Shown: positions 17,258-25,544, counted from the stretch's first letter. The stretch: 26,717 bases of DNA from Rhodoblastus sp964425315 (GCA_964425315.1 CAYRNB010000044.1:1-26717), one strand, 5' to 3'. Notes: generated from the sequence alone by a model not told the origin. Numbers and translations are program-made.

Positions 17258-18648
17258 GACCGGCCGCCTTTCTGCGCATATTGCGCCATGAAGCTTTTTT
17301 TCGGCGGCCTGGGCATGTCGCGGGCGGCGAACCAGCCGGAAGAAAGCGGCAGCGACGAAATCCAGCCCTTCCGGGCGAAAAGCCGCATCAGCGGCAAAGC
17401 GAAGACGAGGCCGAGGCGATAGAGGCGCGGACGCGCCGCGGCGAAGGCCCAGAGGCCGGTGGCGTAACGGACCGGCGCCGGCTCCAGCCCGCCGCGCCAG
17501 CTTTTTTCCCGCCAGCCCCGCAGCAAAGTGGGCAGGGGAATTTCGACCGGGCAGACCTCCCTGCACTGGCCGTTGAGGGTGCAGGCGTTGGGCAAGTCGT
17601 GCGATTTTTCCAGGCCGTCGAAGACCGGGGTAAGGACCGAGCCCATCGGGCCGGGATAAGCGCCGCCATAGGCGTGGCCGCCGATATTGCGATAGACCAC
17701 GCAATGATTGAGGCAGGCGCCGCAGCGCAGGCAGCGCAGCATTTCCGGCATGTCCCGCAGCATTTGCGTGCGGCCGTGGTCGACGAGCACGATATGGAAC
17801 TGTTCCGGGCCGTCGCGGTCGCCGGGCCGCTTCGGGCCGCAATGGAAGGTCGTATATTGGGTGAGGTCCGCGCCGGTCGCCGAGCGCACCAGAAGCCGCG
17901 TCAGTTGCAGGGCCTGTTCGGTGCTGGCGACGATCTTCTCGATGCCGGCCGTGACGATGTGCACGCGAGGAGGAGTCGTCGTCAGCTCCGCATTGCCCTC
18001 GTTGGTGATGGTGCAGATGGCGCCGGTTTCGGCCACCAGGAAATTGGCGCCCGATATGCCGACGTCGGCCGCGAGAAAATCCGGGCGCAGCTCTTTGCGC
18101 GCGGAGGCCACCATGCTTTCCACGTCATGGCCGGCCGGCTTTTGGTGATGACAGCGGTCGAAAAGCTCGGCCACGTCCTCGCGCGTGTGGTGCGCCGCCG
18201 GCCAGATGATATGCGACGGCGTCTCGTTGGCGAGCTGGATGATATGTTCGGCGAGATCGGTCTCGACCCGGCGGATTCCCGCGGCGCCGAGCGCGTGGGG
18301 CAGGCCGATTTCCTCGCCCAGCATGCTTTTGGACCGCGTTACGATTTTCGCGCCGGCGTCGCGGCAGATGTTGACGACGATATTGCAGGCTTCCTCGCTG
18401 TCGCGCGCCCAGTGCAGATGCGCGCCGGAAGCGAGCGCATTGCGCTCGAACATTTCGAGATAGAAGCCGAGATGGGCGATGGCGTGATCCTTGATCGCCG
18501 CCGCCGCGGCCCGCGCCTCGTTGAATTCGGGCCAGGCGGCGACCGCCGCGGCGCGCTTGGTCCGCGCATTGCCGGTGGTGCGGTCGAGCGCGATCTTGAG
18601 CTGTTTGTCGGCGAGCGCCTTACGCGCTCTTTCCTTGAAGGCGCTCAT
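17254..18648 (-). CDS. lutB: Lactate utilization iron-sulfur protein LutB
   Basis: LutB is the Fe-S electron-transfer subunit of the LutABC lactate oxidation system. The 464-residue product has an N-terminal LUD region (MLGEEIGLPHALGAAGIRRVETDLAEHIIQL, with SGANFLVAETGAICTITNEGNAEL in the middle) and a ferredoxin-like domain with CLRCGACLNHCVVY and CTLNGQCREVCPVEIPLP. The C-terminus carries the DUF3390-like tail. The ATG at 18648 is preceded by GAGGAG and overlaps the lutA stop (ATGA). The open frame continues upstream within lutA but is a shadow. The lutA-lutB-lutC order and overlaps match the B. subtilis lutABC operon. A glycolate or quinone-linked role is less likely given all three subunits. 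Confidence 0.92.
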   Translation of the reverse strand: MSAFKERARKALADKQLKIALDRTTGNARTKRAAAVAAWPEFNEARAAAAAIKDHAIAHLGFYLEMFERNALASGAHLHWARDSEEACNIVVNICRDAGAKIVTRSKSMLGEEIGLPHALGAAGIRRVETDLAEHIIQLANETPSHIIWPAAHHTREDVAELFDRCHHQKPAGHDVESMVASARKELRPDFLAADVGISGANFLVAETGAICTITNEGNAELTTTPPRVHIVTAGIEKIVASTEQALQLTRLLVRSATGADLTQYTTFHCGPKRPGDRDGPEQFHIVLVDHGRTQMLRDMPEMLRCLRCGACLNHCVVYRNIGGHAYGGAYPGPMGSVLTPVFDGLEKSHDLPNACTLNGQCREVCPVEIPLPTLLRGWREKSWRGGLEPAPVRYATGLWAFAAARPRLYRLGLVFALPLMRLFARKGWISSLPLSSGWFAARDMPRPPKKSFMAQYAQKGGRS

Positions 18649-19421
18649 GTCGTCTCCTCGCCAATCGCGGCCTCGCCCATGCCGGCGAGGATTTCGGCGG
18701 CGTGGAAGACGCGGGTTTTCGCCCCCTGGCGGTGAAGCTTTCCCGCCATATTGAGCAGGCAGCCGAGATCGCCGCCGAGCAGGAGATCGGCGCCGGAGGC
18801 GAGAATGTTCTCCGTCTTTTCGCCGACGATGGCGTTGGAGATTTCGCCATATTTGACGCAAAACGTCCCGCCGAAGCCGCAGCAGGTTTCTTCGCCCGCG
18901 AGCGGAACCAGCTCCAGGCCGTCGACGGCGGCGAGGAGCGCGCGCGGCTGCGCCTTGACCCCGAGTTCGCGCAGGCCCGCGCAGGAATCGTGATAGGCGG
19001 CTTTCGCCTTGCAGGCGGCGTTGGGCGGCCGGAAGCCCTGGACGTCGACAAGAAAGCTCAAAAGTTCGTAGGTGCGCGCCGCCAGACTTTCCGCCCGGGC
19101 GCGCCAGTTGGGATCGTCGGCGAAAAGGGAGGGATATTTCTTGATCATGCCGCCGCAGGAGCCGGAGGGGACGACGACATAATCGAAATTTTCGAAAGCC
19201 TCGATCGTCTGCCGGGCGATGGGGCGCGTTGCGGCGTCGGCGCCGGAATTAAAGGCGGGCTGGCCGCAGCAGGTCTGCGCTCGAGGAATTTCGACGCGGC
19301 AGCCGGCGGCCTCCAGCAGCCTTAGAGCGGCGAAGCCGACATTGGGCCGCATGGCGTCGACGAGGCAGGTGACAAACAGGCCGACGCGCGGCGCTTGCGA
19401 CGGGACTTCCCTCTTCGCCAT
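18645..19421 (-). CDS. lutA: Lactate utilization protein LutA (CCG-domain)
   Basis: LutA is a cysteine-rich protein of the LutABC L-lactate oxidation system, related to heterodisulfide-reductase and GlcF/GlpC CCG proteins. The 258-residue product has two CCG-type blocks: VGLFVTCLVDAMRPNVG with QTCCGQPAFNSG, and CAGLRELGV with ETCCGFGGTFCVKYG. The cytoplasmic location follows from the lack of signal or membrane segments. The ATG at 19421 follows GGGGGTGAG. A GTG at 19430 would add three residues. It is the first gene of the lut-ace unit. A good promoter and a regulator site lie in the 79 bases between it and the GntR gene. Confidence 0.92.
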   Translation of the reverse strand: MAKREVPSQAPRVGLFVTCLVDAMRPNVGFAALRLLEAAGCRVEIPRAQTCCGQPAFNSGADAATRPIARQTIEAFENFDYVVVPSGSCGGMIKKYPSLFADDPNWRARAESLAARTYELLSFLVDVQGFRPPNAACKAKAAYHDSCAGLRELGVKAQPRALLAAVDGLELVPLAGEETCCGFGGTFCVKYGEISNAIVGEKTENILASGADLLLGGDLGCLLNMAGKLHRQGAKTRVFHAAEILAGMGEAAIGEETT

Positions 19422-19455
19422 CGTTCTCACCCCCTTCCTGCCGGGACGGGACGAC

Positions 19456-19495
19456 CTTATACTCCGAAAATCGCCATGGTCAAATTATTTTACCA
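19456..19495 (-). promoter_or_regulatory. lutA promoter with overlapping regulator site
   Basis: On the minus strand TTGACC (19483-19478) and TATAAG (19461-19456), 16 bp apart, each match the sigma-70 consensus at five of six bases. Transcription would start about 28 bases before lutA. The 19-bp site TGGTAAAATAATTTGACCA (19495-19477; plus strand TGGTCAAA...ACCA) covers the -35 box, as expected for a repressor. A similar 19-bp site lies before the regulator gene. Confidence 0.6.
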
Positions 19496-19500
19496 ACAGG

Positions 19501-20271
19501 TCATTCCGCTTGCTTGCCGAGAAATTCGCTCCGGCCCATCCGGCGCAGGGCGCGGGCGACGCGCGTCTGCTCCGCGCGCATTTCGTTGAGCGCGCCGGCG
19601 ATGCCGCTGATATGGGCGGCGGCGGCGGCGGAGGCCGCCTCTGGATCGCGGGCGAGAATGGCGGCGCCGATGGCCATATGCTGGTCCAGCAGCTTTTCGC
19701 GCGCGCCCGCTTTGGCGTAAAGCTGGCGGCGATTATAGAACGCGTCGTTGCGCAGCATTTCGTAAAAGGCGCGCATGATGTGCAGCAGCACCAGATTGTG
19801 CGTCGCCTCGTAGATCAGCATGTGCAGGTCGGCGTCGGTGTCGGCCTCGGCGGCGATATCGTCGCTTTCATGCGCCTCGCGCAATTTTTCCAGGCAGCGC
19901 TCCAGCGCCTTGCGCTCGACCTCGGTGGCGCGCAGCGCCGCCAGGCGCGCGGCTTCGCCCTCGATCAGCACGCGAAATTCCAGATAATCGCTCAGGGCCT
20001 GATCGCTCGACTGGAGCAGGGCGGAGAGCGGATCGGTCATGGGCCGCAGGAAGCGGCTGACGAAATTGCCGGCCTTGCTGGTTTCGATCAGGCCGCGCGC
20101 GCTGAGCTTTTCCAGCGCCTCGCGCAAGCTGGGGCGCGAAACTTCCAGCCTTTGCGCCAGTTCCCGCTCCGGCGCCAGCTTTTCGCCGGGCCGCAGCGCG
20201 CCTTCGAGAATGAGCCGCTCCAGATGTTCGGCCAAAGCGTCGGCGAGTTTGGGGGTGCGCAGGGGGTCCAT
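19501..20271 (-). CDS. GntR-family regulator, FadR subfamily (FCD domain)
   Basis: This DNA-binding repressor or activator probably controls the lactate/pyruvate genes next to it. From ATG 20271 it has 256 residues: a winged helix-turn-helix at about 5-75 (LRPGEKLAPERELAQRLEVSRPSLREAL, then LSARGLIET) and an all-helical FCD ligand domain at about 90-235. The FCD metal residues are present: Asp146 and His150 (DADLH), His198 (DQHMA) and His220 (AAHIS). This resembles LldR-type regulators. LutR, LldR and PdhR all belong to this subfamily and answer to lactate or pyruvate, so the position before lutABC-aceEF-lpd makes one of these the likely ligand. A GTG at 20307 in the same frame would include its own operator in the coding region and is rejected. 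Confidence 0.88.
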   Translation of the reverse strand: MDPLRTPKLADALAEHLERLILEGALRPGEKLAPERELAQRLEVSRPSLREALEKLSARGLIETSKAGNFVSRFLRPMTDPLSALLQSSDQALSDYLEFRVLIEGEAARLAALRATEVERKALERCLEKLREAHESDDIAAEADTDADLHMLIYEATHNLVLLHIMRAFYEMLRNDAFYNRRQLYAKAGAREKLLDQHMAIGAAILARDPEAASAAAAAHISGIAGALNEMRAEQTRVARALRRMGRSEFLGKQAE

Positions 20272-20287
20272 GGGCCTCGGCCAAAGT

Positions 20288-20306
20288 TGGTCAAACAAAT
20301 AGACCA
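20288..20306. promoter_or_regulatory. Candidate GntR/FadR operator before the regulator gene
   Basis: TGGTCAAACAAATAGACCA is an inverted repeat (TGGTC-N9-GACCA) lying 16 bases before the regulator ATG. Its first 11 bases fit the FadR-subfamily consensus TNGTNNNACNA exactly. It shares length, TGGTCAAA and ACCA with the site at 19477-19495, which suggests autoregulation. Confidence 0.55.
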
Positions 20307-20334
20307 CAAAAGGCGCAAGCGATCCAGCCCGATC

Positions 20335-21897
20335 TCAGGCGACCTGTTCGGCCTGCTCCAGCGCCCGGCTCAGAATGGCGACCGTCGCCTCGACCAGATC
20401 GGGCCGGGTGGAATCCAGGCGGATCCAGTCGATATTTCCGACATCGCGCGCCAATTGCGACTCCAGAACCAGAATGTCGGCGTCGGAGGGGCCTTTCGGC
20501 CTGTCGCGGACGCGCTGGCGCAAAATTTCCTCCTGCGCCTCGAGCCACAGGCCGACAAAGGGAACGCCCGCCTCGCGCGCCGGCTCCTTGATCGCGGCGC
20601 GCTCCTCCTCGGTCGAAAAGACGGCGTCGACGATGACCGCCGCATCCTGCGCCAAGGCGTCGTGGGCGCGCCGGATGAGGCGGGCGTAGACGGCGGCGGT
20701 GACGCTGGGCTCATAGGCCTCGGGCGGCAGCGGCTCGTTCGGCTTGAGCTTGTGCATCGCCTTGCGGGTGCGGTCGGAATTGAGCGTCCGCGCCCCGGGC
20801 GGCTGGCCGATTTCGCCGGCGACCGCCGCGGTGAGCGTCGATTTGCCCGAGCCGCTCAAACCGCCGATGACGATCAAAGCTTTCGGCCGCGGCTCCAGGA
20901 GATCGCGGGCGAGGGCGAAATAGGCCAGCGCCTCCAACCGATGCGCGCCATCGGTTTCGGCGTCGCCGCTCTGCGCCTGGGAGGCGGCGATATGGGCGCG
21001 TATGGCGGCGCGGAGGGCCATGAAAAAGGGCAGGGCGGCATAGCCGTCGCGAATGCGCGCCGGAATGTCGGGCAGGGTGCGGGCGAGCGCGCTGACATAG
21101 CGGTTGAACAGAAGATTGGCGAGATCGCGCCGCTGAATGAGCCACAGGTCCATCAGCGCGAAGGCGAGATCGTAAAGCACGTCGATCCGCGCCAGCTTCT
21201 CGTCGAATTCGATACAGTCGAACAGCGTCGGCTTTCCGTCGAACAGGCAGATATTGCGCAAGTAAAGATCGCCGTGGCACAGGCGCACGAAGCCCTTTTC
21301 CGCCCGCGCGTCGAGAAGCGGCGCGAGGCGGCGAAGCTCGGCGCGGAACCGCCCATGAAGTTCGGCCAGCTGGTCGGAAGGAAAGATCGACGCCTGGGCG
21401 AAGGAAATCTCGTTGAGGTCGAGCACATGCGCCATGGCCGCCGCGCCTTCGGCCTTGGGAAAGCGCTCGGCGTTGGCGTGGAAGCGCGCCAGGGTCTCGG
21501 CCAGCGCCTCGATATGATCGGGCGTCAGGCGATGTTCCCGCGCCATGACGTCGAAAAGGTCGGCCTCGTCGAAACGGCGCATGACCACGACGCAATCGAC
21601 GAGCGGGCCTGGGCCGTCGAAGGCGAGGCCGTCTTTTTCGCGGGTGACGCGGCGCACGCCGAGATAAAGGTCGGGCGCGCCGCGCGAATTGAGGGCGAAT
21701 TCGGCGCGGCAGGCTTTTTCGCGCGCTTCGGGCGTGGAAAAATCGAGATAGGGGAAGGCGACGGCGCGCTTGAGTTTGAACACCAGATCGCCGGCAAGCA
21801 GGATTTGCGACACATGGGTCTGTTTGCCAACCGCCGGCGCGCCCGCCTCGCGCTCCAGCGCTTCTTTGACGAAAGCGATGGTTTCGCTTTGGTCCAT
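20335..21897 (-). CDS. Fused APH-like phosphotransferase / P-loop kinase domain protein
   Basis: The protein has 520 residues and two domains. The N-terminal half resembles aminoglycoside/choline phosphotransferases: LCHGDLYLRNI (His208, Asp210, Asn215) and PTLFDCIEFD (Asp227) are the catalytic and metal-binding blocks. The C-terminal domain has a Walker A motif GGLSGSGKST (345-354), followed by LNSDRTRKAMH and AVIVDAVFSTEEERAA, like small-molecule or zeta-toxin-type kinases. This two-domain layout (COG2187-like plus COG0645-like) is widespread in Proteobacteria, and its substrate is unknown. Drug resistance should not be inferred. The ATG at 21897 has GGGGAG a few bases upstream. The SGNH gene ends 20 bases before it on the same strand, so co-transcription is possible. 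Confidence 0.8.
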   Translation of the reverse strand: MDQSETIAFVKEALEREAGAPAVGKQTHVSQILLAGDLVFKLKRAVAFPYLDFSTPEAREKACRAEFALNSRGAPDLYLGVRRVTREKDGLAFDGPGPLVDCVVVMRRFDEADLFDVMAREHRLTPDHIEALAETLARFHANAERFPKAEGAAAMAHVLDLNEISFAQASIFPSDQLAELHGRFRAELRRLAPLLDARAEKGFVRLCHGDLYLRNICLFDGKPTLFDCIEFDEKLARIDVLYDLAFALMDLWLIQRRDLANLLFNRYVSALARTLPDIPARIRDGYAALPFFMALRAAIRAHIAASQAQSGDAETDGAHRLEALAYFALARDLLEPRPKALIVIGGLSGSGKSTLTAAVAGEIGQPPGARTLNSDRTRKAMHKLKPNEPLPPEAYEPSVTAAVYARLIRRAHDALAQDAAVIVDAVFSTEEERAAIKEPAREAGVPFVGLWLEAQEEILRQRVRDRPKGPSDADILVLESQLARDVGNIDWIRLDSTRPDLVEATVAILSRALEQAEQVA

Positions 21898-21917
21898 TTC
21901 CGCTCCCCTCGCCGCCG

Positions 21918-22700
21918 TTATTTAGGACCGGGCGCCGCTGGACGCACGCGGCGCAGCACCAGATTGGCGGCGAGCGCCTGCGCCACCTGTTCGGCCAGGC
22001 AGTCATAGCCCATCTCCGCGGAAAACGGCTCGACGCCCTGCTCGACCCGGCTGCGGGCCCGGGCGGCCAGTTGCTTGGCCTCGCGCCTTCGCAGATAGGG
22101 GACGTTTTCGGCCTTGGCCACACGCAGGGTGGCGGCGCGAATCGCGCGCGCCTCCTGGTCGTCCTGTAGCCACCTGTTGGCGGCGAAGCCGACGAGCAGG
22201 ACGTCCACGCCATTGTCCTTGACCCAGCGCACGCCGTCTTCCAAGGTCGATTCGTATTCCTCCGGCGGCACCTGCGCCAGGACGTCGTTGGCCCCGACCT
22301 GCCAGATCAGCAGATCCGGTCGCGACAAGGCGATTTCGGTGCGGATGCGCTCAATGGCGTCGGCGACGATCTCGCCCGAGACCGGACGGTTTTCGATCTG
22401 GACGTCGATCCCGGCGAGCGCCCGCTCCAGCAGGTCCTCCAGCATGATCGGGTAGGATTTGCTTGTCGCGCGGCCGACGTCGACCGGCGCGCCGATGACG
22501 AGAATATGCAGGCGCTTGCTCGTCCGCAGCGCATGGGCGACGCGGGGCAGGGGCGCGCGGGCGGCGAGAGCCGACGAGGCCGCGTCGCAGGCCGAGGCGG
22601 GATTCGCCTCCTCCTGAGCCAATGCCGCCGCCGGCGCGCCAGCCAGGATCACGCAGAGGCCAAGCGCCCCGCATGCGCGTCGGCGCGCCTTCTCCGCCAT
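21918..22700 (-). CDS. Secreted SGNH-fold protein, probably catalytically inactive
   Basis: The 260-residue product starts with a clear signal peptide (MAEKARRRACGALGLCVILAGAPAAALA, cleavage after ALA), so it is periplasmic or secreted. The mature part has the SGNH/GDSL hydrolase layout: VIGAPVDVG at 68-76 (block I), RPVSGE at 105-110 (block II Gly) and WQVGANDVL with Asn138/Asp139 (block III). The nucleophile Ser expected in block I is replaced (GAP in place of GDS or GSS), and the C-terminal DxxH is missing in EPFSAEMGYDCLAEQVA. I infer loss of esterase activity, perhaps a binding role. The start could also be the ATG at 22712. Both overlap the 3' end of opgC by 52-64 bases, so the two genes are probably expressed together. 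Confidence 0.7.
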   Translation of the reverse strand: MAEKARRRACGALGLCVILAGAPAAALAQEEANPASACDAASSALAARAPLPRVAHALRTSKRLHILVIGAPVDVGRATSKSYPIMLEDLLERALAGIDVQIENRPVSGEIVADAIERIRTEIALSRPDLLIWQVGANDVLAQVPPEEYESTLEDGVRWVKDNGVDVLLVGFAANRWLQDDQEARAIRAATLRVAKAENVPYLRRREAKQLAARARSRVEQGVEPFSAEMGYDCLAEQVAQALAANLVLRRVRPAAPGPK

Positions 22701-23752
22701 TCCGATAACCATGCGACCACGCCCATTATCGTCAGACCGACAACCGCCACGGTTGAATCCACGGCCAGACTTCCATGATAGACATAACGGAGAATCTGCC
22801 CGGTGACGCTCATCAAGGATCCCGTACAGAAAACATATAATGAATTGCGCCCCAGCATCGAGAAATAACGCGCCAGCGGCGCCGCCCAGCGGGCGATATG
22901 GACGAAGGCGCCGGCGAAGAAACAGGCGAGCGCCAGGGCGTGAATGAACCGCGCCGGCGAGAGAAACGTCTTGTTGAACAGGAAGAACAGTTTCGGCGAA
23001 GGGACGGAGGCCGCGTCGGGAGCGTATCCGATCAGGGTCACGGCCGCGCCGACCACGACCTGCGCGCCCGCGAGCCAGAACAGAATTCTCTTCGTCCGCG
23101 GCGAAAAGCCGGCGAAACCCTTGGGGCCGCCGAGCACGAAGCCGAGGACGAAGATGAGTTGCCAGGCGAAAGGATTGAAATACCAGCTGCCCTCCACCGG
23201 CCAGGTGTGCAGGTTGAAGCCGGTCGAAAGAACGAGAACATAGATCGCCGCGGAGAGAGGCAGCAGCAGGTAGGGCGCGAAGCGGTCGATGACCGCCATC
23301 ATCGGCGCCGCGGACATCAGCACGACATAGAGCGGCAGAATGTCGAAAAAGCCCAGCTGATAGCGCAACAGCACCAGGCCGATATGAGCGTCGACCGGGT
23401 CCTGGAACACGGCCGAGGCGTTGAACCATTGCAGAATATAGGGCTGGTCGAAGAGTTTCGCCCCGGCGCCGATAATGGCTATGGCCATGAAGGTGATGAC
23501 GAGTTGCGCGAAATAAATGGTGATCGCGCGTCCCGACAGGCGATAGACCAGGGTCTTCAGCGGCTCCTTGGCGTGCATATCGACCACCAGCCGCAAGGAG
23601 ACGCCGGCGAGAAAGACGAACAGTTCGGCGGAATCGGAAATGGAATAATGGCGGAAGCTGTAGCGTTCGAAAACAATGCCGGGGACGTGATTGATGAAAA
23701 TGGTGGCGAGCGCGAAGCCGCGCCAGAAATCGATATTGTTCGGCCCCCTCAC
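22649..23752 (-). CDS. opgC: OpgC-type membrane acyltransferase
   Basis: OpgC-domain proteins are multi-spanning inner-membrane acyltransferases. The studied ones add succinyl groups to periplasmic glucans. The 367-residue protein begins RGPNNIDFWRGFALATIFINHVPG and continues with FVFLAGVSL, the typical first block of the family. About ten hydrophobic segments follow, for example LVITFMAIAIIGAGA, LPLYVVLMSAAP and LIFVLGFVLGG, and then LGRNSLYVFCTGSLM near the end. It starts at a GTG without a strong ribosome site. That GTG overlaps the stop of a seven-residue upstream frame. No opgG/opgH glucan genes are near, so the acceptor could be another surface glycan. The overlapping SGNH-fold gene fits an acyl-transfer partner. 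Confidence 0.82.
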   Translation of the reverse strand: MRGPNNIDFWRGFALATIFINHVPGIVFERYSFRHYSISDSAELFVFLAGVSLRLVVDMHAKEPLKTLVYRLSGRAITIYFAQLVITFMAIAIIGAGAKLFDQPYILQWFNASAVFQDPVDAHIGLVLLRYQLGFFDILPLYVVLMSAAPMMAVIDRFAPYLLLPLSAAIYVLVLSTGFNLHTWPVEGSWYFNPFAWQLIFVLGFVLGGPKGFAGFSPRTKRILFWLAGAQVVVGAAVTLIGYAPDAASVPSPKLFFLFNKTFLSPARFIHALALACFFAGAFVHIARWAAPLARYFSMLGRNSLYVFCTGSLMSVTGQILRYVYHGSLAVDSTVAVVGLTIMGVVAWLSEWRRRRADAHAGRLASA

Positions 23753-23816
23753 GGCCAGCGATCGTCAGCCATGACGCCCCCCAGCGGCCCCGACCGGCCT
23801 CAAAACGCTTATGCCG

Positions 23817-24158
23817 TCAAACGGAGAAACTGGCGCCGCAACCGCAGGAGGCGGTCGCGTTGGGATTGTCGATGCGGAAGGCCGAGCCCATCAGATCGTC
23901 GACATAATCGATGCGCGCGCCCTTGAGGAAGTCGAGCGAGACGGAATCTATGGCGAGACGCGCGGTCTCGTCGCCGAGGATGAGGTCGCCTTCTTCCGCC
24001 GCCGGCGCGATGTCGAAGGCGTATTGAAAGCCGGAGCAGCCGCCGCCGTTGACGGAAATGCGCAGCACCGATCCGGGCGCCTCGGTCTGCAAGACTTCGG
24101 CGATGCGGCGCAGGGCGTTTTCGGTCGCCTCGACGTCGGGCGCGGCAATATCGTTCAT
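23817..24158 (-). CDS. erpA: A-type iron-sulfur carrier (ErpA/IscA family)
   Basis: A-type carriers bind Fe-S clusters or iron and deliver them to apoproteins. The 113-residue product has the three conserved cysteines: Cys41 (GGGCSGFQY) and Cys105/Cys107 (ASCGCGASF), with SAFRIDNPNA before the last pair. I chose the ATG at 24158 because GGAGG lies five bases upstream. A longer frame to 24251 adds 31 residues unlike the family. ErpA is the best fit by sequence impression, but IscA or SufA cannot be excluded, since no suf or isc genes are nearby. The Fe-S proteins LutA, LutB and CcoG in this window are possible clients. It is divergent from the dGTPase gene, and the 150-base gap must hold both promoters. 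Confidence 0.88.
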   Translation of the reverse strand: MNDIAAPDVEATENALRRIAEVLQTEAPGSVLRISVNGGGCSGFQYAFDIAPAAEEGDLILGDETARLAIDSVSLDFLKGARIDYVDDLMGSAFRIDNPNATASCGCGASFSV

Positions 24159-24308
24159 CTTGGCCTCCGAATCGAACTCCAGCCTGAAAATAGGGACGTT
24201 GCCGGCGCGGTCAATGCGCGGCGTGAAAATTTCGGGCCAAGCCGCCGTCATGGTAAGGCGTTATAGATTCGGCGGCGAAGCGCCGATTTCCAGCCGATAA
24301 GGTCTCCT

Positions 24309-25544
24309 TTGTCCTCCTCTCCATCCGCGACGCCCTTCTTGCGCGGCAAGATCCTCGCTCCCTACGCCGCTGATTGGCGGCGTGGCCGGGGACGCATGTT
24401 CGCCGAGCCGGCCTCGCCGACGCGCGGCGATTTCCAGCGCGACCGCGACCGGCTGATCCATTCCACCGCCTTCCGCCGCCTCGCCGGCAAGACGCAGGTG
24501 TTTATTCCGCTCGAAGGCGACCATTACCGCACCCGCCTCACTCATACGATCGAAGTGGCGCAGATTTCGCGCGCCCTGGCGCGGGGCCTGGGCTTGGACG
24601 AAGACCTCGCCGAGGCCACGGCGCTCGCCCACGACCTCGGCCACACCTGTTTCGGCCATGCCGGCGAGGAAGTTCTCGACGCCTGCATGGCCTCTTATGG
24701 CGGCTTCGAGCACAACGCCCACGCCCTGCGCATCGTCACCAGGCTGGAGCGGCGCTACGCCGATTGGGACGGTTTGAACCTCTGTTTCGAGACGCTGGAG
24801 GGCCTGGTCAAGCACAATGGCCCCTTGCTGCGCGCCGACGGCCGCCCGACCGCGCGCTATAAAAAACACAAAATTCATCATGAAATCATAGAGTTCAACA
24901 AAATACTTCCGCTTTCGCTAGAACTTTACGCCAGCGCCGAGGCGCAATGCGCGGCGCTCGCCGACGACATCGCCTATAACGCCCATGACATTGACGACGG
25001 CCTGCGCGCCGGCCTTTTCCAGCTTGAGGACCTGCGCGAAGTTGCTTTCCTGCGCGACCTGCTCGACGAGATCGCCCGAGAACATCCCGGGCTGGAGCGG
25101 GTGCGGGTCATTCACGAGCTGGTGCGGCGCGTCATCACCCGTTTCGTCGAGGACGCCTTCGCCGAGTCTTCCGCGCGGCTGCAAGCATTGAACCCTGGCT
25201 CGATCGACGACATCCGCCGCGCCGGCAAGGCCATGGCCGCCTTTTCGCCGGCCTTCGCCGCGGCCGAAGCGGACATCAAGGAATTTCTGTTCCTGCGCAT
25301 GTATCGCCACGCCGCCGTCCTGCCGGTATGGCGCAACGCCAAAAAGACCGTGCGCGGCCTGTTTGAATTCTATTTCGAGAAACCCGGAGCGATGACGCCG
25401 GAATGGGCCGAGACGGCCGCAAATCTCGACGAGGCCGGGCGCGCGAGGGTCGTGGCGGATTACATCGCCGGCATGACCGACCGATATGCGCTTACGCAGG
25501 CGGAGAAATGGGTTGGAAAGGGAAAGACTGGCCTGGCGCCGTAA
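24309..25544 (+). CDS. dgt: Deoxyguanosinetriphosphate triphosphohydrolase-like protein (HD domain)
   Basis: Dgt-type enzymes cut dNTPs, often dGTP, to the nucleoside and triphosphate, adjusting nucleotide pools. The 411-residue product has the N-terminal block GDFQRDRDRLIHSTAFRRLAGKTQVF (40-65), the HD metal site His79 (RTRLTHTIEVAQ), His108-Asp109 (AHDLGHTCFGHAGE), and ALADDIAYNAHDIDDG with the last Asp. It belongs to the shorter bacterial type-2 subfamily. The start is a TTG with TAAGG six bases upstream. The next ATG (24396) would drop the LRGKILAPYA segment that family members usually keep, so the TTG is preferred. It faces away from erpA. Confidence 0.9.
   Translation: MSSSPSATPFLRGKILAPYAADWRRGRGRMFAEPASPTRGDFQRDRDRLIHSTAFRRLAGKTQVFIPLEGDHYRTRLTHTIEVAQISRALARGLGLDEDLAEATALAHDLGHTCFGHAGEEVLDACMASYGGFEHNAHALRIVTRLERRYADWDGLNLCFETLEGLVKHNGPLLRADGRPTARYKKHKIHHEIIEFNKILPLSLELYASAEAQCAALADDIAYNAHDIDDGLRAGLFQLEDLREVAFLRDLLDEIAREHPGLERVRVIHELVRRVITRFVEDAFAESSARLQALNPGSIDDIRRAGKAMAAFSPAFAAAEADIKEFLFLRMYRHAAVLPVWRNAKKTVRGLFEFYFEKPGAMTPEWAETAANLDEAGRARVVADYIAGMTDRYALTQAEKWVGKGKTGLAP

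Noticed and set aside
19219..22008. A 929-codon open frame on the + strand opposite lutA, the GntR gene and the kinase
   Set aside because: It lies antisense to three well-recognised proteins, is rich in Arg, Gly and Ala and shows no domain. Long antisense frames are expected at this GC content.
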